Origin: Gammaproteobacteria bacterium
GTDB lineage: Bacteria; Pseudomonadota; Gammaproteobacteria; Pseudomonadales; Azotimanducaceae
Length of the DNA: 60,726 bases
Direction: 5' to 3'
NCBI GenBank assembly: GCA_020832085.1
Contig: JAFIFJ010000037.1
Span: 1 to 60,726, forward strand
This document shows, piece after piece, positions 50,941 through 60,726 of this stretch. Both the position numbers and the translations under genes were made by a program. The stretch's first letter is position 1. Each line of letters begins with the position of its first letter. The notes under the pieces are model-generated. The model saw nothing but the letters and a program-made list of their open reading frames with translations. It had not been told where the DNA came from and made no database searches.

Positions 50941-51653
50941 GAGCTCATCACTCTGGGTTCGCAACCGTAACGCTCCCTGTAGATCCTTACCGCATCCAGC
51001 CAAGTCCCGTCGGCGGCACTGTCCAGCCAGCTCTCGAGGTCACCCAGCGAAATGATGCTGAACACCGGGACCGCGAGTTCGTCTTCGAGTTCCTGCACTG
51101 CCGACCGGCTGTCCCGCCCCCGCTCCTGGCGGTCCAGAGCGGTGACGATACCCACCAGCGACGCGCCAGCCGTTTCGATCAGCGGCAGCACTTCGCGGAT
51201 GGCCGCGCCGGAGGTGATCACGTCATCCACCAGCAGCACGCGTCCCGTCAGTTCGGCACCGACCAGCCAACCGCCTTCGCCATGATCCTTGGCTTCCTTG
51301 CGGTTGAAGGTCACGCCGTGATTGCGGCCGTGTTCCCGCGCCAGGGCACTGGCCGTGGTGACCGCCAGCGGAATGCCCTTGTAGGCCGGGCCGAACACCA
51401 CGTCGCATGGGATACCCGTTGCCATCCAGGTCGCCGCGTAGAAACTGCCAAGCAGGCCCAGAGAGCGCCCATCCCTGAACCGTCCTGAATCGAAGAAGTA
51501 GGGGCTCTGGCGCCCGGACTTCAACGTAAACTGGCCGAACCGCAGCACCTCGGCTTCCAGGGCGAAGCGGATGAAGGCCCGCTTGCGAGCCTCTGCATCC
51601 GCGCGGGCAATGGCCTTGGCTGTGAGTTCCTCTTCAGTGTCCATGATGGTCAT
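50937..51653 (-). CDS. pyrE: Orotate phosphoribosyltransferase
   Basis: Pyrimidine synthesis: orotate plus PRPP to OMP. The 238-residue protein has LRFGQFTLKSGRQSPYFFDS, VVFGPAYKGIPLAVTTASAL, FNRKEAKDHGEGG (flexible loop) and the PRPP motif VLLVDDVITSGAAIRE. Start codons at 51653 and 51644 are both possible. It lies 22 bases after rph, the usual rph-pyrE pairing. Confidence 0.96.
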   Translation of the reverse strand: MTIMDTEEELTAKAIARADAEARKRAFIRFALEAEVLRFGQFTLKSGRQSPYFFDSGRFRDGRSLGLLGSFYAATWMATGIPCDVVFGPAYKGIPLAVTTASALAREHGRNHGVTFNRKEAKDHGEGGWLVGAELTGRVLLVDDVITSGAAIREVLPLIETAGASLVGIVTALDRQERGRDSRSAVQELEDELAVPVFSIISLGDLESWLDSAADGTWLDAVRIYRERYGCEPRVMSS

Positions 51654-51675
51654 CGATCCGTGAATCACGCCTGAA

Positions 51676-52398
51676 TCAGGCCAGTGCTGCCCGCTGGGCT
51701 TCGAACAGTCGCTCGGTACCGAGTCGCGCCAGGGCCAGCATCCCTTCGAGTTCGGCCGTCTCGAATGCAGCCCCTTCTGCAGTACCCTGCAATTCGATGA
51801 ACCCGCCGGCTTCGGTCATGACCACATTCATGTCGGTCTCGGCCGTGGAGTCCTCGTCGTAGTCGAGATCGAGAACGGGCACCCCGCGCCAGATACCCAC
51901 GGATACCGAAGCTACCAGCCCCTTGAGTGGCTGAGAAGTGATGCGCTTCTCACGCTTGAGCCAGGCGATGGCGTCCGCCACGGCCACGCAGGCACCGGTC
52001 ACCGATGCGGTACGGGTGCCACCATCGGCCTGCAGCACGTCGCAATCGATGCGCAAGGTGTTCTCGCCGATGGCCGAGAGGTCCACCGCAGCCCGCAGCG
52101 ACCGGCCGATGAGCCGCTGGATTTCCTGGGTGCGGCCGCTCTGCTTGCCGCGGGCCGCTTCCCTGTCGTTGCGGCTGTGGGTGGACCCGGGAAGCATGCC
52201 GTATTCCGCCGTCAACCAGCCCTGCCCCTTGCCCCGCAGGAAGGAAGGCACACCACTTTCCACCGACGCCGTGCACAACACCCGGGTATCGCCGAAGGAG
52301 ACCAGCACCGAACCGGCAGCATGGCGGGTGAAACCGCGTTCGAAGGTCACCGGGCGCAATTGGTCGGCGCCACGGCCGCTGGGTCGGGTAATCGTCAT
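51676..52398 (-). CDS. rph: Ribonuclease PH
   Basis: A phosphorolytic 3'-5' exoribonuclease trimming tRNA ends. The 240-residue protein starts [20 protein letters not shown], has [80 protein letters not shown] and [24 protein letters not shown] 52398 follows GGATGAG; an upstream in-frame extension of 28 residues is rejected. Divergent from yicC, as in Pseudomonas. Confidence 0.97.
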   Translation of the reverse strand: MTITRPSGRGADQLRPVTFERGFTRHAAGSVLVSFGDTRVLCTASVESGVPSFLRGKGQGWLTAEYGMLPGSTHSRNDREAARGKQSGRTQEIQRLIGRSLRAAVDLSAIGENTLRIDCDVLQADGGTRTASVTGACVAVADAIAWLKREKRITSQPLKGLVASVSVGIWRGVPVLDLDYDEDSTAETDMNVVMTEAGGFIELQGTAEGAAFETAELEGMLALARLGTERLFEAQRAALA

Positions 52399-52573
52399 GA
52401 GCTCATCCAGGTCGACAAATAATGAAGAAGGCAGCCCGACATCATAACAGCCCACACCTCCCCCAGCGGCGACGAGGCGCACGGGCAGCCGATGCAGGTT
52501 AAACTTCCGCCCCCCTGCACGACGGCGACCGTCGACCGTCGACCGGCAGAGTCGTCAGACACGGAAACCTAAC

Positions 52574-52603
52574 AGTTTGCTGAAAAACATTTTTCAGCAA
52601 ACT
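52574..52603. repeat. 30-bp near-perfect palindrome in rph/yicC gap
   Basis: AGTTTGCTGAAAAA (52574-52587), CA, TTTTTCAGCAAACT (52590-52603): 14-bp perfect arms. AT-rich in a GC-rich region, lying between divergent genes 22 bases before the yicC ATG. It could be an operator, a transcription end signal working both ways (A5 and T5 in the stem) or a repeat relic. Confidence 0.6.
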
Positions 52604-52625
52604 GCTAACGGAGCTTCGAACCGAC

Positions 52626-54160
<1,535 letters not shown>

Positions 54161-54260
54161 TCTGCCGCTGACCCTGGGCAGCTGCCCCCTTCCTGCAGTA
54201 AGATGACCGGCTGACCCGAACACCCTGCCCGCCGTCTGCGGGCACGCCGAGGAGATCGCA

Positions 54261-54548
54261 ATGGCCCGCATTACCGTGGAGGACTGCCTGGACAAGGTCG
54301 ACAACCGCTTCGAGCTGATCATGATCGCTTCCAAGCGCTCACGTCAGATCGCCACGGGTGGCAAGGATCCGAAGGTCCCGGAAGAAAACGACAAGCCGAC
54401 GGTCATCGCCCTGCGCGAAATCGCAGCAGGCCTGGTCGACGTGAGCATTCTCGACGAGGAAGACCGCCAGGGTCGCGACGAGTTCGGATTCAGTCTGCCG
54501 GAACCAGCGCCGCGCCATGCCGAGAGTGACGACCCCATCCTCGACTGA
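54261..54548 (+). CDS. rpoZ: RNA polymerase omega subunit
   Basis: A 95-residue subunit that helps fold beta-prime and contributes to the ppGpp site. Sequence [51 protein letters not shown] is characteristic. GAGGAG lies about 8 bases before the ATG. Its 3' end overlaps the proposed spoT start. Confidence 0.97.
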   Translation: MARITVEDCLDKVDNRFELIMIASKRSRQIATGGKDPKVPEENDKPTVIALREIAAGLVDVSILDEEDRQGRDEFGFSLPEPAPRHAESDDPILD

Positions 54549-56757
54549 AGCCGTCAGCCGGAGAATTCCTCCGGTGCGGACGGTTGCCGAACCGTCCGCG
54601 GAGCCCATTATCACCTTAAAGCAACTCGTGGAGCGTCTGCGCACCTACCTGGATGCAGACGCCGTGGCCGAGGTGGAGCGCGCCTACGCCTACGCGAAGG
54701 CAGCCCATGAAGGGCAGATGCGGCGCACCGGTCATCCGTACATCACCCATCCCACCGCGGTGGCGTACATCCTTGCCGACATGCACATGGACCATCAGAC
54801 CCTGATGGCCGCGCTGCTGCACGATGTCATCGAAGACACCGGCGTCGGCAAGCAGACCCTGCGCGACCGCTTCGGCCCCGAAGTGGCGGATCTGGTGGAC
54901 GGTGTCTCCAAGCTGGCCACCATTTTCCAGTCCCGGGCCGAAGCCCAGGCCGAGAACTTCCAGAAGATGGCCATGGCCATGGCGCGGGACATTCGCGTCA
55001 TCCTCGTCAAGCTCGCTGATCGCCTCCACAACATGCGCACCATCGGCGCGCTCGGGGCCGAGAAGCGGTCACGCATCGCACGCGAGACCCTGGAGTTCTA
55101 TGCGCCCATCGCCAATCGCCTGGGCATGAACGATTTGCGGGTGGAGTTCGAGGATCTCGGTTTCGCTGCGCTCTACCCCATGCGCGCCGAACGCATCGCC
55201 CGGGCCGTCAAGGCTGCCCGCCGCAACCGCCGCGAGCTGGTCGCCCAGATCGAAGCCACGCTGCGCGATTGCCTGGAGCGGGAGCAGCTCGAAGCCACCG
55301 TGATCGGCCGCGAGAAACACCTCTACTCCATCTACAGCAAGATGAAGCAGAAGCGGAAGTCCTTCGCCGACATCATGGACGTGTTCGCGTTCCGCATCGT
55401 GGTGGACAAGGTCGACACCTGCTACCGGGTCCTGGGCGCTGTGCACAATCTCTACAAGCCTCTGGCCGGACGCTTCAAGGACTACATCGCCATTCCCAAG
55501 GCCAACGGCTATCAATCCCTGCACACCACCCTGTTCGGCATGCACGGCGTGCCCATCGAGATTCAGATCCGCACCCATCAGATGGATGCGGTGGCCAACA
55601 ACGGCATCGCCGGCCACTGGCTCTACAAGTCCGACGACGAGGCCGGCGGCGGCATCACCGCAGCGGGCAGCCACGCCCGCGCCCGGCAGTGGGTGAAGGG
55701 CCTGCTCGAACTGCAGCAGCGCGCCGGCGACTCCATGGAGTTCATCGAGCACCTGAAGACCGACCTCTTCCCCGACGAGGTCTACGTGTTCACGCCCAAG
55801 GGCAGGATCCTGGAGCTGCCCCAGGGGTCCTCGCCGGTGGATTTCGCCTATGCCGTCCACACCGACATCGGCAACACCTGCGTCGCCTGCCGGGTTGACC
55901 GCCGCCTGGCCCCTCTCTCCACTCAGCTCCAGAGCGGACAGACGGTGGAAGTGATCACCGCCGAGGACGCCCGCCCCAACCCCGACTGGCTGTCCTTCGT
56001 GGTCACCGGCAAGGCCCGCTCATCCATTCGGCATGCCTTGAAGACCCAGAAGGTGGCCGAGTCCAGGGCCCTGGGCCGACGCCTGCTGAATCGCTCCCTT
56101 GCCAATGCCGACACCTCGCTGAAGGAACTTTCGGAAGAGCGGGTCGAAGCCACCCTCGGAGAGTTGGGGTTCAAGCGCCTCGACGACTTGCTCGAGGACA
56201 TCGGCCTCGGCAATCGCATGGCCTACATGATCGCCCGTCGACTGACTCGCGACGACGCCGGCAGCAGCGAAACCGGCGACGACAGCAGCCTGTCGGTGCA
56301 GCAGGGGGGCGGCACGCTGGCCATTCGCGGGACCGAGGGCATGGTGGTGTCCTACGGCAAGTGCTGCTACCCCTTGCCGGGGGACCCCATCGTCGGCCAT
56401 ATCAGTTCCGGCCGGGGCCTGGTGATTCACCGCGACACCTGTCGCAACCTCGGCGAGCTGCGCAAGAAGCGCGACGAAGTGCTGCAGGCGGTGCGATGGT
56501 CAGACAAAGTGCAGGGTGAATTCTCCGCCGAGCTGCGGCTGGAAGTGGTGCCTCAGAAGGGCGTCATCGCCGAAGTCGCCGCCCTCATGACCACCCTCGA
56601 TGCCAGCATTCAGAAGATCAATACCGAGGAACGCAATGCCAGGCTGTCCACGGTCAGCGTCGGCTTGAGCGTCCGCGACCGCGTCCACCTGGCGCGGATC
56701 ATGCGCCGGCTGCGGGCCCTGCCAAGCGTCAACGGGCTGTCGCGCAGCAAGAACTGA
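54517..56757 (+). CDS. spoT: Bifunctional (p)ppGpp synthetase/hydrolase SpoT
   Basis: Controls the stringent response. The 746-residue protein has the HD hydrolase domain ([33 protein letters not shown]), so hydrolysis looks intact; the synthetase domain ([41 protein letters not shown]); a TGS domain ([20 protein letters not shown]) and a C-terminal ACT domain. ATG 54517 overlaps rpoZ by 32 bases; a GTG at 54574 following GGAG would remove this overlap and shorten the protein by 19 residues. ridA follows, a conserved order. Confidence 0.96.
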   Translation: MPRVTTPSSTEAVSRRIPPVRTVAEPSAEPIITLKQLVERLRTYLDADAVAEVERAYAYAKAAHEGQMRRTGHPYITHPTAVAYILADMHMDHQTLMAALLHDVIEDTGVGKQTLRDRFGPEVADLVDGVSKLATIFQSRAEAQAENFQKMAMAMARDIRVILVKLADRLHNMRTIGALGAEKRSRIARETLEFYAPIANRLGMNDLRVEFEDLGFAALYPMRAERIARAVKAARRNRRELVAQIEATLRDCLEREQLEATVIGREKHLYSIYSKMKQKRKSFADIMDVFAFRIVVDKVDTCYRVLGAVHNLYKPLAGRFKDYIAIPKANGYQSLHTTLFGMHGVPIEIQIRTHQMDAVANNGIAGHWLYKSDDEAGGGITAAGSHARARQWVKGLLELQQRAGDSMEFIEHLKTDLFPDEVYVFTPKGRILELPQGSSPVDFAYAVHTDIGNTCVACRVDRRLAPLSTQLQSGQTVEVITAEDARPNPDWLSFVVTGKARSSIRHALKTQKVAESRALGRRLLNRSLANADTSLKELSEERVEATLGELGFKRLDDLLEDIGLGNRMAYMIARRLTRDDAGSSETGDDSSLSVQQGGGTLAIRGTEGMVVSYGKCCYPLPGDPIVGHISSGRGLVIHRDTCRNLGELRKKRDEVLQAVRWSDKVQGEFSAELRLEVVPQKGVIAEVAALMTTLDASIQKINTEERNARLSTVSVGLSVRDRVHLARIMRRLRALPSVNGLSRSKN

Positions 56758-56838
56758 TTCGGGAAATCCGACCGATCCGGCGTGAACCCGCCGCGATCTG
56801 CGGTCCATTCCCGTCGACTCATCCACTGGAGTCCCGCC

Positions 56839-57231
56839 ATGCCAAGGCCCTTCGAACCCATCCATACCGACGCCGCACCGGCCGCCATCGGCCCCTACTC
56901 CCAGGCGGTGAAATGCGGGGATCTGGTGTTTCTGTCCGGGCAGATCCCCCTGGACCCCGCCACCGGGACCCTGGTCAGCGGCGACATCGACGCCCAGATC
57001 AGCCAGGTGTTCGACAACCTCGAAGCCGTCGCTGTGGCTGCCGGCGGCAGCCTCGCCCACATCGTCAAACTCAGCGTCTTCCTCATCGATCTGGCGCACT
57101 TCGGCCGAGTCAATGCCGCCATGGAAGCGCGCTTCAAGGCCCCCTATCCGGCCCGGGCCGCCATCGGCGTCGCGGCCCTGCCCAAGGGCGCTTCCGTGGA
57201 AGTGGAAGCCATTCTCAATCTGGCGGGCTGA
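56839..57231 (+). CDS. ridA: RidA family enamine/imine deaminase
   Basis: Hydrolyses reactive 2-aminoacrylate and related imines. The 130-residue protein has [56 protein letters not shown] and the C-terminal [20 protein letters not shown] carrying the key Arg. ATG 56839 has TGGAG 8 bases upstream, so an upstream 19-residue extension is not used. Confidence 0.96.
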   Translation: MPRPFEPIHTDAAPAAIGPYSQAVKCGDLVFLSGQIPLDPATGTLVSGDIDAQISQVFDNLEAVAVAAGGSLAHIVKLSVFLIDLAHFGRVNAAMEARFKAPYPARAAIGVAALPKGASVEVEAILNLAG

Positions 57232-57563
57232 GCAAGTTTCGCTGGCAGCCCTCTAAGCACTCTGCAGAAGCTGAAGTCGCCGCCTTCGCCGGAAGGCATC
57301 GCTATCGCTATCGGGATCGGGATCGGGATCGGGATCGGGATCGGGATCGATCCTGCGACCTCCTAGAGCTTCGTGGGCTACCTTCTCTTTCGATAGAGAT
57401 TTCGATAGCGATCACGATCCCGATCCAGATCCCGATGATGCCGCTCTCAACGCGCATTGCCGGAGTTGACGGCAATGCCTTCGTTGACAACGCTATGAGA
57501 GGCCCGACTGCTTGCAGTTGATCCGCATGCGGCGGCGAGGTCGCGGCGTGCAAGCACGCTCGC
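57232..57563. other. Non-coding gap after ridA
   Basis: No gene is supported. The region is dominated by the hexanucleotide array at 57301-57348 and a degenerate inverted partner at 57390-57436. Frames through it give only Arg-Asp or similar dipeptide runs. Confidence 0.7.
57301..57348. repeat. Hexanucleotide tandem array
   Basis: Two GCTATC units followed by six exact GGGATC units. About 40 bases later (57390-57436) a degenerate complementary version appears (GATAGCGATCACGATCCCGA, continuing to CCCGAT), so transcripts could fold back. Copy number is likely to vary by slippage. Confidence 0.9.
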
Positions 57564-58466
57564 CTACAGCCCTCTCTCTCTGAGCATGGCCGCGTATCCC
57601 GCCCGATAATCCGGATAGCGCCAGCGAAACCCGAGATCCTGCAGTGCCCGCGGCCGCAGGCGCCGGCTCGGGGCGCGGCCGTCATCAGCATCGACTGTCG
57701 TGAGCGGTACACCCAGGCGATCCGCCAGCCAGGCCAGCACCTCGTGGCGTGGCGCCGAGGCACCGTCACTGCCGATCACTGCGTCGGGCAGTTCGCTGCC
57801 GGCAAAGGCCAGCTCCAGCAGGAACACCAGGGCGTCGGCCGCATCGTCGCGATGGATGCGATTGGTCCAATGCACGGGCACAGCCGGGGCGCCACGGCCC
57901 TGGCGGACCCGCTCGATGAGCGCATGGCGTCCGGGACCATAGATGCCTGCCAGCCGCACTGCGGTGACCGGCCAGCCCCCTGCGGTCAGCGCCCGCTCCG
58001 CATCGAGGAGGATCTGGCCGCGTTCGCTTTCCGGCACCGCCGGGTTCGACTCGTCGAGTTCGGCATCACCGCTTCCCTGGCCGACCTCTGTGGCCGTCCG
58101 TGCTTCCCCGCCTGAGCCGTAGACGCTGGTGCTGGACACCCACAGGGCACGGATGATCGGCCGGCCGGCCAGGGCCTGCGCCAGATTCTGCGCCGCAGCC
58201 AGATAGGTCTCGCGGTAGCCCTCGAGGTCGTAGCGATCAGGCGTAATGCTCACCACCATCGCTTCGATGTCCGCCGGCAATCCTGCAAGCGCTACCGGAT
58301 CACCGAGATCCGCCCGCAGCAGCTCCACCCCCTCGGGTGCCTCGCTGCCGCGGCGGACACCGGTCACCCGAGCCCCGCGATCCACCAGCCGGCGGGCCAC
58401 GGCCGCACCGAGATCCCCAAGGCCGATCATGGCGATTCTCCGACGGGCCAGCACTGATGCCTTCAT
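57564..58466 (-). CDS. NAD(P)-dependent epimerase/dehydratase family protein
   Basis: A 300-residue extended SDR-like protein: Rossmann motif RIAMIGLGDLGAAVARRL, then RADLGDP, WVSSTSVYGSGGEA, VTAVRLAGIYGPGRHALIERV, NRIHRDDAADALVFLLE. It resembles the YeeZ-type group of predicted nucleotide-sugar epimerase-like proteins, whose substrates are unknown. A classical YxxxK is not obvious, so catalysis is uncertain. Divergent from recG across 41 bases. Confidence 0.85.
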   Translation of the reverse strand: MKASVLARRRIAMIGLGDLGAAVARRLVDRGARVTGVRRGSEAPEGVELLRADLGDPVALAGLPADIEAMVVSITPDRYDLEGYRETYLAAAQNLAQALAGRPIIRALWVSSTSVYGSGGEARTATEVGQGSGDAELDESNPAVPESERGQILLDAERALTAGGWPVTAVRLAGIYGPGRHALIERVRQGRGAPAVPVHWTNRIHRDDAADALVFLLELAFAGSELPDAVIGSDGASAPRHEVLAWLADRLGVPLTTVDADDGRAPSRRLRPRALQDLGFRWRYPDYRAGYAAMLRERGL

Positions 58467-58507
58467 CCGGTTAGACTCCTCGCGTTTCCTGATTCAACGG
58501 CGCCGCC

Positions 58508-60589
58508 ATGACTCCGAGCCGCCCTGCACCCGCCGCCCCAGTCCGACTCAGCGATCCGGTGACACGCCTGCGCGGGGTTGGCAGCCAGCTCTCAGAGCGG
58601 CTGGCCAGACTCGACATCCGCTGCATTCGCGATCTGTTGTTCCACCTCCCCGCACGCTACGAGGACCGCACCCGCATCACGCCCATCGGTGCCTTGCGGC
58701 CCGGCGCCAGCGCCGTCATCGAAGGGACCGTCCTGGCGGCGGACGTGGTCTTCGGTCGTCGTCGCAGCTTTCTCTGCCGGGTCCAGGACGGCAGCGGAAC
58801 GGTATCGGTGAGGCTCTTCCATTTTTCCGCCACCCAGCGCAAGCAGCTGGCGCCCGGAGCCCGCATCCGCTGCTTCGGGGAAGCCCGCAGCGGCGCCACC
58901 GGCCTGGAACTCTACCATCCCGAGTACCGGGTGATCGGCGACGTCGCACCAGCCCTGGCCGACCGCCTGACCCCGGTGTATCCGGTGACCGAAGGCCTCA
59001 GCCAGCAGCGTCTGCGCAGCCTCTGCAATCTGGCACTCGGTCTGCTCGAACGTCCGGCCACCGGCAACGCCGACGATCTCGAAGCAGACATCATCGACGC
59101 CCTGAAGCTGCTCCATGGCCCTACACCCGAGGTGTCGCTGGGCGCTCTCGAGGCCGGAAGTCACCCGGCCCAGCAGCGTCTGGCGATGGATGAACTGCTG
59201 GCCCACCACCTGTCCCTGCTGCAGGCCCGCCGCCGCATGCAGGATCATTCCGCGCGGCCGCTGTCCCGGGGCAAGGATCTGCTGCAGCGCTTCCGGGAAT
59301 CCCTGCCCTTCCCACTGACCCGGGCCCAGGACCGGGTCATTGGCGAACTGAGCAGGGACCTGGCCCGCGCGGTTCCCATGCTGCGCCTGCTGCAGGGTGA
59401 CGTGGGTTCCGGCAAGACCGTCGTCGCCGCCGCGGCCGCCCTGATCGCCGCCGGCTCCGGGGCCCAGACCGCCCTGATGGCCCCCACGGAGCTCCTGGCG
59501 GAACAGCATGCTCGCACCCTGGGTCCCTGGCTGGAACCCCTGGGGCTGAGCACCGCCCTGCTCACCGGTCGCCAGCGCGCAGCCCAGCGCCGGCAGCAGG
59601 AGCAGCAGACGGCTTCCGGAGCGGCCGCCCTGGTCATCGGGACCCATGCCCTGTTCCAGGGCAGCGTCGATTTCCATGAGCTGGCGCTGGTGATCATCGA
59701 CGAACAGCACCGCTTCGGCGTGCACCAGCGCCTCGCCCTGCGCGCCAAGGGGGAACAGACCGGACAGGTCCCCCACCAGCTCGTGATGACGGCAACCCCC
59801 ATTCCCCGCACCCTGGCCATGAGCGCCTATGCTGACCTGGAACTCTCGGTGCTCGACGAGCTGCCACCCGGGCGGACGCCCGTCACCACGGTGGTCGTCG
59901 GCCAGGAGCGGCGCCTGGAAGTCATCGAGCGGGTCAGCGCCGCCTGCCGGGAGGGTCGCCAGGCCTACTGGGTCTGCACCCTGATCGAAGAGTCCGAAGT
60001 CCTGGAAGCCCAGGCGGCGGAGGACACCGCAAAACTGCTGGGGGAGGAGCTCACGGATCTCAGGATCGGTCTGGTACACGGCCGCCTGAAGGGCGACGAG
60101 AAAGCCCGGGTCATGGCCGAGTTCGAGGCCGGCAGCATCGATCTGCTGGTGGCGACCACGGTCATCGAAGTGGGGGTGAACGTCCCCAATGCCTCCCTGA
60201 TGGTCATCGAGAATGCCGAGCGCCTCGGTCTGGCTCAGCTGCATCAGCTCCGGGGCCGGGTCGGACGCGGCTCCACGGAGAGCCACTGCGTGCTGCTCTA
60301 TCAGCCGCCCCTGTCCCGCACCGGCAAGGAACGGCTGCGGGTCATGCGTGAATCCAACGACGGCTTCGTGATCGCAGAAAAGGATCTGGAACTGCGCGGT
60401 CCCGGCGAGCTGCTCGGCACGCGCCAGACCGGGCTGGTGGACCTGCGCGTGGCGGATCTGCTGCGGGATCGGGATCTGCTGCCCGAGGTCCAGGCCCGCG
60501 CCCGGAAGCTCTTGAGCCAGGACCCCGCCCAGGCTCAGCGCATCATCGAGCGCTGGCTCGGCAGCCGCACCCAGTACGCTCACGCCTGA
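58508..60589 (+). CDS. recG: ATP-dependent DNA helicase RecG
   Basis: Remodels stalled replication forks and branched DNA. The 693-residue protein has an N-terminal wedge/OB domain (LRGVGSQLSERLARLDI, LLFHLPARYEDRT, about 1-150), then helicase motifs: I LLQGDVGSGKTVVAAAA, Ia MAPTELLAEQHA, II VIIDEQHRFGVHQR, III MTATPIPRTLAM, V VATTVIEVGVNVPNA and VI QLHQLRGRVGRGSTESHC, ending in the TRG-like FVIAEKDLELRGPGELLGTRQ. Complete; stop at 60589. Confidence 0.97.
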   Translation: MTPSRPAPAAPVRLSDPVTRLRGVGSQLSERLARLDIRCIRDLLFHLPARYEDRTRITPIGALRPGASAVIEGTVLAADVVFGRRRSFLCRVQDGSGTVSVRLFHFSATQRKQLAPGARIRCFGEARSGATGLELYHPEYRVIGDVAPALADRLTPVYPVTEGLSQQRLRSLCNLALGLLERPATGNADDLEADIIDALKLLHGPTPEVSLGALEAGSHPAQQRLAMDELLAHHLSLLQARRRMQDHSARPLSRGKDLLQRFRESLPFPLTRAQDRVIGELSRDLARAVPMLRLLQGDVGSGKTVVAAAAALIAAGSGAQTALMAPTELLAEQHARTLGPWLEPLGLSTALLTGRQRAAQRRQQEQQTASGAAALVIGTHALFQGSVDFHELALVIIDEQHRFGVHQRLALRAKGEQTGQVPHQLVMTATPIPRTLAMSAYADLELSVLDELPPGRTPVTTVVVGQERRLEVIERVSAACREGRQAYWVCTLIEESEVLEAQAAEDTAKLLGEELTDLRIGLVHGRLKGDEKARVMAEFEAGSIDLLVATTVIEVGVNVPNASLMVIENAERLGLAQLHQLRGRVGRGSTESHCVLLYQPPLSRTGKERLRVMRESNDGFVIAEKDLELRGPGELLGTRQTGLVDLRVADLLRDRDLLPEVQARARKLLSQDPAQAQRIIERWLGSRTQYAHA

Positions 60590-60619
60590 GCTTCAGAACT
60601 TCGCTCGAGGGATCGTCGT

Positions 60620-60655
<36 letters not shown>

Positions 60656-60726
60656 GGTCTGGCCGGGGGCGCCGTCTCGCGCGGGGCTGGCGCCGCGGGT
60701 GTCGCTGCGGGGGGGGGTGCGAGGTG

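Noticed and set aside
57301-57348. CRISPR-like array
   Set aside because: Units are six bases with no spacers; it is a simple tandem repeat.

Overview
The window is about 60.7 kb of GC-rich, gene-dense chromosome from a gammaproteobacterium. This rests on gene order: pilGHIJ-chpA next to gshB-tonB-yqgE-ruvX, ftsY-ftsE-ftsX-rpoH with rsmD-coaD alongside, metX-metW-rdgB-hemW, pilU-pilT-yggS-proC-yggT, and radC-coaBC-algC-argB-slmA followed by pyrE-rph-yicC-gmk-rpoZ-spoT-ridA-recG. All are familiar from Pseudomonas, Xanthomonas and Chromatiales-type genomes. The genus cannot be named from this sequence alone. No tRNA, rRNA, CRISPR array or intact insertion sequence was seen.

Layout. (1) 1-1308 is the edge of a chromosomal integron: a cassette-type gene cut by the window start on the minus strand, a repeat-rich att-like zone, and an integron integrase broken by one frameshift. 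(2) 1482-4114 holds an SDR oxidoreductase, a membrane protein, a T4-Pnkp-like HAD phosphatase and an HxlR regulator. (3) 4410-10755 holds pgk and tkt, divergent from metK-metF-rsmE. (4) 10860-20781 is the Pil-Chp chemosensory operon for type IV pili: pilG, pilH, pilI, a PilJ without a periplasmic domain, a 2192-residue ChpA and a ChpC-like CheW. (5) 21035-23878 is gshB-tonB-yqgE-ruvX, converging on pilT-pilU. (6) 26508-32911 is yggS-proC-yggT and metX-metW-DUF4426-rdgB-hemW. (7) 32923-38134, minus strand, holds ftsYEX, rpoH, DUF423 and trmB. (8) 38187-44561 holds rsmD, coaD, mutM, an orphan HyuA, ribosomal proteins L28 and L33, and radC. (9) 44683-60589 holds coaBC, a membrane-anchored phosphomannomutase, argB, slmA, the pyrE-rph block, yicC-gmk, rpoZ-spoT, ridA, an epimerase and recG.

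How it fits together. Two large blocks serve twitching motility: a phosphorelay (PilJ, PilI/ChpC, ChpA, PilG/PilH) and the retraction motors (PilT, PilU). Methionine and one-carbon metabolism (metK, metF, metX, metW) appear in two places. The rest is housekeeping: envelope division, heat-shock sigma factor, CoA synthesis, DNA repair and the stringent response.

Points most worth a second look: the decayed integron at the left edge; a CIRCE-like palindrome lying exactly on a candidate rpoH promoter; PilJ without its sensor domain in a cluster also lacking pilK and chpB; a membrane sensor-like fusion on phosphomannomutase; a 259-bp element with terminal inverted repeats between ftsX and rpoH plus a lone end-like copy near rpmG; and a hexanucleotide array with an inverted partner after ridA. 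Several neighbours expected from related gene orders are absent here (gap, ahcY, dut, hyuB, pilK, chpB). The last 100 or so bases carry a 35-base G run that looks like a sequencing or assembly artefact.
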